Origin: Hansfordia pulvinata
Taxonomy: Eukaryota; Ascomycota; Sordariomycetes; Xylariales
Reading direction: 5' to 3'
NCBI GenBank assembly: GCA_006538405.1
Contig: BJKQ01000005.1
Span: 1,364,001 to 1,428,000, forward strand
Length of the DNA stretch: 64,000 nt
Part shown: positions 58,324 to 64,000 of the stretch, one piece after another
Position numbering within the stretch: position 1 is the first letter of the stretch
Layout of the letters: each line of letters starts with the position of its first letter
Notes under the pieces: generated by a model
The model's database searches: none
What the model was told of the DNA's origin: nothing
What the model saw: the letters and a program-made list of their open reading frames with translations, nothing else
Made by a program: the position numbers and the translations under genes

Positions 58324-60075
58324 ATGTCCGTGTCCATGTCCCGCGTGGCTTTGGTTCGCAATGCCTTGCGACTTGTTGTTCCCCTCTCCCTAGCCGCCAC
58401 CGCCTGGCTATACCTCTACCCCGTCTTTCTCGGTTGCGCCTTTCCCGCCCCTGGGCCCGAGTCTCAGTCGCCGTCTCAGTCTCACGCCGCCTGGACCGAC
58501 ACCCTTCGCCAACATCTAGACCTCCCTCCCGCGGATGCCTCCCGACCGCCCGCCCCCTTCCGCCTGTTGGCGCTCGGCGATCCCCAGCTTGAGGGCGACA
58601 CCTCCATCCCCCATTACGGCGAGAACCCCTTCCCGAATTTGGCCTCCGTCTACAAGCACCTCAGCGCCGGCAAGCGTGCCTACCCATCCGACCGCATCCG
58701 CTACCGTCATGCCCTCCACGACCTGGTCGACTTCTTCCTGGACGACATTCCCGACGCCATAGAATCTGTGCGCAAGCGCATCGATCTTTTTGGCAACGAC
58801 TTTTACCTCGCCCACATCTACCGTACTCTCCGCTGGTGGTCGCGTCCTACCCACGTCACGGTCCTCGGCGATCTGCTCGGCAGCCAGTGGATTGGCGACG
58901 AAGAATTTGCGCGCAGAAGCTCCCGCTTTTGGAACCGCTCTTTCCATGGCGGGGAGCGTGTCCCCGACTCTGTCGCTATATACCCCGGCGATGATCGTCA
59001 GGTCGCAGGCGTTCTCGAGGCTCAGGACGACGCGGCTGCTGCCTGGCGTCGCCGGGTGATCAACGTGGCTGGGAATCACGACATAGGCTACGCAGGCGAC
59101 CTTACCATTGAGCGTCTTGAGCGCTTCGAACGTGCCTTTGGCAAGGCCGCGTACGAGCTCCGCTTCATGTTGCCCATCACCAATGCCACGTCCAACGCCA
59201 CCATGTTCGACCCGGCCCTGAACCCTTCCTCCGACCGCTTGCCTCCGGAGCTCCGAGTCGTCGTCATCAACAACATGAATCTCGATACGCCGGCAGTCGA
59301 GCAGAGCCTGCAAGACAGCTCATATGCGTTCCTCAACGACGTGATCAACACTGCCTCTCCTGTGGATCGCAAGGGCCACTTCACCGTCACGTTGACCCAT
59401 ATTCCGCTCTACAAGGCCGAGGGCATCTGCGTTGACGCGCCCATGTTTAACTTCCATGATGGAGGCGCAGGTGTCAAGGAGCAAAACCAGCTCTCGGGCG
59501 ACGCGTCCCGGGGCTTCTTGGAAGGCATATACGGTCTGAATGGCGATCCCAATGCGCCTGGACAAGGCATGGGCAGGCGTGGTGTCATTCTCAACGGCCA
59601 CGACCACGAGGGCTGTGATACGTACCACTACATCAACCAGACCGAGCCGGAGCGCGAGTGGCGCGTTCTTCGCTGGGGCGACGCTCAGCGCGACGCGGTC
59701 CCCAAGCTGCCCAGCATTCCCGGCTTGCGCGAGATCACAGTCCGTAGCATGATGGGCGGTTTCGGCGGCAACGCGGGCCTACTGAGCGCGTGGTTTGACG
59801 AGGAAACGTGGGAGTGGAAGTTCGAGTTTGCCAACTGTGCATTGGGCACACAATATGTGTGGTGGGGTGTTCACGTACTTGACCTGATCGCCATCGCCGG
59901 ACTTATTCTCTACGGGGTCCTCAGCACATCGTCAGACTCGAATGTTGCCAGCACTCGCAAGCCGCCCACACTCAAGGCTACTGTTCCGGCTTCGGGGCCC
60001 AAAGCGAAATTGCAGATGGCCTCCATCCCGGAGACGAAAGCCGTGCCGGCCAATTCGAGCGCCAAGATTGGATAG
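58324..60075 (+). CDS. Ted1/Cdc1/PGAP5-type metallophosphoesterase
   Basis: Intronless, 583 residues. Calcineurin-like phosphoesterase of the ER/Golgi family that removes ethanolamine phosphate from GPI-anchor mannose. Metal-binding motifs in order: LLALGDPQLEGD near residue 82, VTVLGDLLGSQWI, VAGNHDIGY, LTHIPLY and VILNGHDHEGCD. An N-terminal signal-anchor (LVVPLSLAATAWLYLYPVFLG, residues 18-38) and a second hydrophobic segment near the C-terminus (LDLIAIAGLILYGVL) place the enzyme in the lumen; N-glycosylation sequons (NAT, NRS, NQT) agree with this. The ATG at 58324 is the first in frame. The protein ends in a short hydrophilic tail. Role in GPI-protein export from the ER is family knowledge; Ted1 versus Cdc1 identity is undecided. 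Confidence 0.9.
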   Translation: MSVSMSRVALVRNALRLVVPLSLAATAWLYLYPVFLGCAFPAPGPESQSPSQSHAAWTDTLRQHLDLPPADASRPPAPFRLLALGDPQLEGDTSIPHYGENPFPNLASVYKHLSAGKRAYPSDRIRYRHALHDLVDFFLDDIPDAIESVRKRIDLFGNDFYLAHIYRTLRWWSRPTHVTVLGDLLGSQWIGDEEFARRSSRFWNRSFHGGERVPDSVAIYPGDDRQVAGVLEAQDDAAAAWRRRVINVAGNHDIGYAGDLTIERLERFERAFGKAAYELRFMLPITNATSNATMFDPALNPSSDRLPPELRVVVINNMNLDTPAVEQSLQDSSYAFLNDVINTASPVDRKGHFTVTLTHIPLYKAEGICVDAPMFNFHDGGAGVKEQNQLSGDASRGFLEGIYGLNGDPNAPGQGMGRRGVILNGHDHEGCDTYHYINQTEPEREWRVLRWGDAQRDAVPKLPSIPGLREITVRSMMGGFGGNAGLLSAWFDEETWEWKFEFANCALGTQYVWWGVHVLDLIAIAGLILYGVLSTSSDSNVASTRKPPTLKATVPASGPKAKLQMASIPETKAVPANSSAKIG

Positions 60076-60353
60076 AGTCCACATGGCAGGCAATTATCCA
60101 CCGCGGCAACAACCTTACGATTGATGAACCACCCCTGTATGAAGAACTTTGAAAAAGACGAACATAAATTTTAATAGACATAACCTCCCAGTACACACAA
60201 CTCTGTCCGTGTGCCTCGTCATGATCAACTGGCAGCAGAACCGACCACACCCCCAGGTTCTTAATGGTTTCGTGGGTTGTGATTCTGCGCCCAAGCACCC
60301 ATCTAGTTGTAGTCACGAACTGTGAAAGCCGGAGACCGTTGACCAGCGCCCGG

Positions 60354-62396
60354 TCATCTTTCACGAGCACTACCCAGCTCGAAATCAAGAACCACAACGT
60401 CCGCCTCCCTTCCTGTTGCCGCCGCCGCCACGCCCTCCCGTGACCGGCGGACGAACACGGACAGGACACCGTCGCCGCCGGGCAGCAGCCTGCGGGCGTC
60501 GACCAGCGGCTCCCCGCCCGGGAACTCGCCTGGGCGGCTACCGGCCCACAGTCGCTCGTACGCGTAGCCAACCTCGCCGTGCGTCTCCCCCTCTCCCCCC
60601 TTGCACCCCTCTCGGGAGCTGGCACTCGCGTCAAGAGTGGAGGGCATCGGTGACGCGCGCAGTATCGTCAGCGAGCCCCGCTGCTCGTCCGGGAGCACAA
60701 AGAGCACGGAGCCGTCGCCTGGGCCCGCTGCCGCCGCCACCTGGCCCCGACGCGCGCTTACCTCTGGGGTGATGCTTGGTGGGAGGGGGTGGCATGCCCA
60801 TTGACCTGTTGTTTCAGGGGTCAAATGTTAGATGTGACTGCTAAACCCCAAAGGGCCGCAGTGCGCGGCGGATGGAGATAAAGGGGGGAGCCGTCTTACC
60901 GTCGGGCGTCCGGTAGTAATGCTTCCACCGCACGACGCCGTCACCGCCGACGCTGTCGCGATTCAAGACATGGAGCCCCCCGGCCCCGTCGACGGCCTGC
61001 GACTCCTGGTTCGTCAGGCCGGAGGACCGGGGGATGTCGAAGGCGACGACGCCGGGTCTGGTCGGGTCGAAGAAGGCGGCGGCGGCCGTGCTCTCGCTGC
61101 GAGAAGATGCGCCCCCCTCGCGCCACGCGCCCGCCGCCCGCCACCACCCGTCCTGGCCCGCCCACGCGAAGCACACGTCGTGGTTGTTGGCCGCCGAGTT
61201 GGGCCCGGCCTGCGCCTTGTGCTGCGTGTCGGCCGGATCGTCCCAGCCCGGGTAGGGCACGAAGCCGCGCCACACCCACGAGGCCCACAGGCGGCCGTGG
61301 CGCGCCGACAGGCCGTGCAGGTAGGCGCTCGCCCAGCGGGAGTAGTGGTGGCTGTGGTGGTGGTGGTGGTCGTCGTCGTCGTCGTCGCCTTCTCTCCTCC
61401 CGCGGAGGAACGCGACCGGCGGCCGCGCATACCCTCCGCTGCTGACGCCTTCCCACTCGCAGATCCAGTCGTCGCCCAGGCCCGCGCGGCCCGTCCGGAA
61501 GGCGAACCACATCCGGCCCGTGTCGCTGCCGGTCACGAAGCGGGGGTACGTGATGGAGGAGAGCGGGTCGGCGCGGGCGGGCCCGCCCGGGTCGGGGAGG
61601 CCCGGCAGGTGGTCGAGCGGAGGGGTGAAGCTGGACGTCGCCCAGGCGTGGCGCTCGGGCTCGTGGGCCAGGGGCGCTGTGGAGTGGCGATAGTGGACTC
61701 TTTGCTTTCCGTCAGCAGAGGCTGGTCAGGCCGAGGTGGGCAGAGAGGTGAGGTCCCGGAGATGGCACGTAGCGAGAGAAGGAGGACGTCTGCATACCTG
61801 TCGCAGTGGTGGTCATAAGAGATATGGATCGTCCCGTCGTTGGGACATATGCCCAGCTATGTCAGCTCGCCATTGTCAGCAGGCTGAGTCTCTTCTCACG
61901 AATATATGAAAGTAGAGAGAGAGAGAGACAGCAGAGGGCATGGCCAGAAGCAGCTCTAGTCGTCTGTCAGGAGCACAAGGCTGGAGAGGATCTCAACGTA
62001 TCAAGACGGAGGAGCACAGGCCCGGCTCACCTGGACCGTGTTGTGGCCGTCGTCGGTCGTCTGCGCATAGTCTGCGAATATCAGAGTCTCCCATGGCCCT
62101 TGCGGCAGCTTCCGGCGCGAGAGGTGCACGTACAGCGGCAGTGGCGGTGAATCTGCCGCGTCCGCCTGCTCATCCTGTTCTCTGCCGTCGTCCTCCTCCT
62201 CCTCCTCAAGGGCCGCATAGAAGCACGCGTACTGCCACCCCCCAAGCGAGCTGATGGCGTCTTGCTGGAAAGCGTTGCCGTTAAGCACGCATCGGCGGCG
62301 GCACCGCCAGCCGGGATCAGGCCCAGTGCGCGGGTCCTGGACGGCCGTCGGGTCCGGTCTGAGCACCGAAACGGTCGGGTCTGCCAGGGGACTCAT
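60354..62396 (-). CDS. BNR_4-type beta-propeller protein, possible polysaccharide lyase
   Basis: Predicted 558 residues from exons 62396..62031, 61856..61798, 61699..60900 and 60805..60354; all junctions are GT-AG and in frame. Features of the BNR_4 family: LGICPNDGTIHISYDHHCD, then VHYRHSTAP, SITYPRFV, WASWVWRGF, NNHDVCFAWAG, and the C-terminal VVVLDFELGS. No signal peptide is visible, so the protein is probably cytosolic. Characterised proteins of this fold include ulvan lyases and a Fusarium rhamnose-glucuronate lyase, so action on plant or algal rhamnosyl-uronic-acid chains is possible, but that rests on fold similarity recalled from the literature. Odd point: a loop with six Asp followed by five His. 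Convergent with the phosphoesterase, 278 bases apart. Confidence 0.75.
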
Positions 62397-63921
62397 GGTG
62401 GGGGTCGCCGCTCAGCTGAGAGTTAAGGAGCAGGCAGAGCTTGTTCAGGTCACAACTGAAGCCCGTGTAATAAGCTGACTACGCGCGTTCGAACCGGCGA
62501 AGCTGGGTGTCTCTTCCGCTTGGGTCGTCCTTGGACTGCATAACTCCGTCGCAGGTGTACTTATATCCGGCCTCGGCAAGATTGCTACCAGGTATTACCG
62601 ACTCGGGAGATTCACCCGCGTTACGAGCCCACTTCGCGTGCGGCACTGGTGAGAAGCGCCGCCCGCCAAGATCTCCGTCAGTGTTATCAGCGTCTGGTAG
62701 GACTGGGTTCTGTGGTAGATACCTCAAGTTCCTAACTCGGGCTATTCTCACCTACAGCTGCCGAAAGATATTGGGGCTGGACAGACTGACGACCTCAGCG
62801 CTGTCCACCTGGGCATGCAGTTTAGGTCGTCCCTTCCCCACGAAGTGATGGGCCCCCCGCATCCGAATCGGGACTAGTCTTGTGCGGGCCCGTAATGGCT
62901 CTGGGGAAGCACGGAAGGCACGACCTGGTCACGCTGGAACGGCCTATTGGGGGACGGTCTTCTGGACTCGGCTCCATCTGCCGGCTAAGGATATCCCTGT
63001 CTCCAGAATCACGACATTACACTTTGCTCAACTCGCCTCGCCTACGAGTAGAGCTCTCTCAAATCAGCCATGTCGACTCTTATCCCTGGCTTGTGGCCTC
63101 TGCTCTTAGCATCGATTTCCCCCCCTCCGACGCTCCTGCCGTTCTCCGATCCATCTGCCCGGGAACCTCGCTGAGGCATTCTTGGCCTTGTCAGCGCTGC
63201 GTACGACTGGTGGACCCGTCCGGAAAAACAAGGTCAGCGAGACTTGTCAGGTGAGCAAGCGAGCCAATGTAGATCACCAAGCTGATCGCCCTCGTCGCTT
63301 CATAGGCCCGACCTGCCGAGCCGGCTTGTCGTGTATGCTCATGGGGTAGCCCGGGGCGGAATTCCAGCCCCCTCTCGAGCCTCCAGACGGTTGGAGAAGA
63401 CGGCCCGTTTCCATCACGCTTGACCAGAATCGAGGCCCCAGCACGCGGCACGCTTCCTCGCCCGTCGTCCTGTTCGCGGGGTGTCAGCCGAGGACAGTGG
63501 TTGGTGGGATCACCGCTCGACACGTGCAAGGGAAGCTTTCCCACCACTCACAGCGCCGCCTGTCCCAGCCCTGTGCTCGTAGCCACAGCGCGACCGGCCC
63601 ATGTCGCTTGCTTCCCTATCGCATGCAAACCCTGGGGCTGCTTGGTCGTCTGTCAATTTATGAGACGGCGATTGCAGGGGCCACCTCGCTACCAAGTACA
63701 AAGCTGCCTCTCGCCCGCGTTCCGCCCGTCGCCCAGCTGTCTTGTCTCACTTCTGCCCTGCCAAACATCTTTGTCGTGCCTCGTTGCTGTCCTGAGCCGT
63801 CGAGGTGCCTACCACCCCCTCGTTCGCGCCCGTTGAGCGAGTAAAGTCTCGGCTCCCTCCAAAGACCCATCCCGGAATCGCGCCCTTACCACACCCGGGC
63901 GAGCCCCGAAGACCCGGCGCC
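62397..63921. other. Divergent promoter region, no gene recognised
   Basis: 1.5 kb between the divergent starts of the beta-propeller gene and the transporter. The final 300 bases are rich in pyrimidine tracts. Short frames only. Confidence 0.55.
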
Positions 63922-64000
63922 ATGGCGACCTTACTGAGGAAGATCGTCAAGAACGAGTCCATGAAGAATGACCCCGATGAGATTTACAATTGGCGCGTGT
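63922..64000 (+). CDS. MFS sugar transporter, N-terminal fragment at window edge
   Basis: The first 26 codons are present; the rest lies outside the window. The segment NDPDEIYNWRV just before the expected first membrane helix is typical of fungal sugar/quinate-type major facilitator proteins, in which a P-E-V/I-YNWR motif precedes helix 1. The ATG context (ccggcgccATGG) is good. Substrate cannot be judged. Confidence 0.65.
   Translation, partial: MATLLRKIVKNESMKNDPDEIYNWRV

Noticed and set aside
62470..62500. tRNA-like T-loop word (GTTCGAA)
   Set aside because: No matching acceptor, D or anticodon arms around it. Other GTTCGA occurrences (about 9241, 10610, 39890, 46349) also fail to fold as tRNA by eye.

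Overview
This window comes from a filamentous ascomycete (Pezizomycotina, most likely a Sordariomycete). The evidence is short spliceosomal introns of 47-104 bases with gtaagt/gtgagt donors and ctaac-type branch sites, GC-rich coding sequence, two Zn2Cys6 regulators with the fungal-specific middle domain, KP4-type small secreted proteins, and a peroxisomal amadoriase/sarcosine-oxidase-type enzyme. The species assignment is inference. I found about 17 protein-coding genes in 64 kb, no convincing tRNA or rRNA, no CRISPR and no intact transposon.

Layout. Positions 1-4.1 kb hold three small secreted-protein genes; two are head-to-head paralogues of the KP4 killer-toxin family. Positions 5.4-21 kb hold a block of six metabolic and regulatory genes: a dihydrodipicolinate-synthase-family aldolase resembling 4-hydroxy-2-oxoglutarate aldolase, an aspartate-aminotransferase-type enzyme, a proline-dehydrogenase homologue, a Zn2Cys6 activator, a P5C-reductase-like protein and a PTS1-tagged FAD amine oxidase. 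Positions 22.6-24.3 kb encode a secreted, highly repetitive protein with about eight Lys-Arg sites. Positions 24.3-32.2 kb look gene-free. A second Zn2Cys6 regulator lies at 32.2-35.6 kb, followed by another gene-poor stretch to 44.4 kb. Next come CGI121 (KEOPS complex), a 5.3-kb gap, and a second proline dehydrogenase at 50.6-52.3 kb. The right end carries a Tim17-superfamily protein, a small conserved-looking protein, a Ted1/Cdc1/PGAP5-type metallophosphoesterase, a BNR_4-type beta-propeller protein and the first codons of an MFS sugar transporter.

The main biological proposal is that 5.4-21 kb is a trans-4-hydroxy-L-proline catabolic cluster. A proline-dehydrogenase homologue would oxidise hydroxyproline, a P5C dehydrogenase encoded elsewhere would give 4-hydroxyglutamate, the aminotransferase would give 4-hydroxy-2-oxoglutarate, and the aldolase would split it to pyruvate and glyoxylate. 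The clustered dehydrogenase has Cys at the position that is Tyr in proline dehydrogenases and Ser in human hydroxyproline dehydrogenase; the unlinked paralogue at 50.6 kb keeps Tyr.

Caution: four genes between 5.4 and 24.3 kb need in total five single-base corrections, each of which can be met by adding one base to a C/G homopolymer. This looks like a systematic assembly error but could be gene decay. The multi-exon genes to the right of 32 kb read through cleanly.
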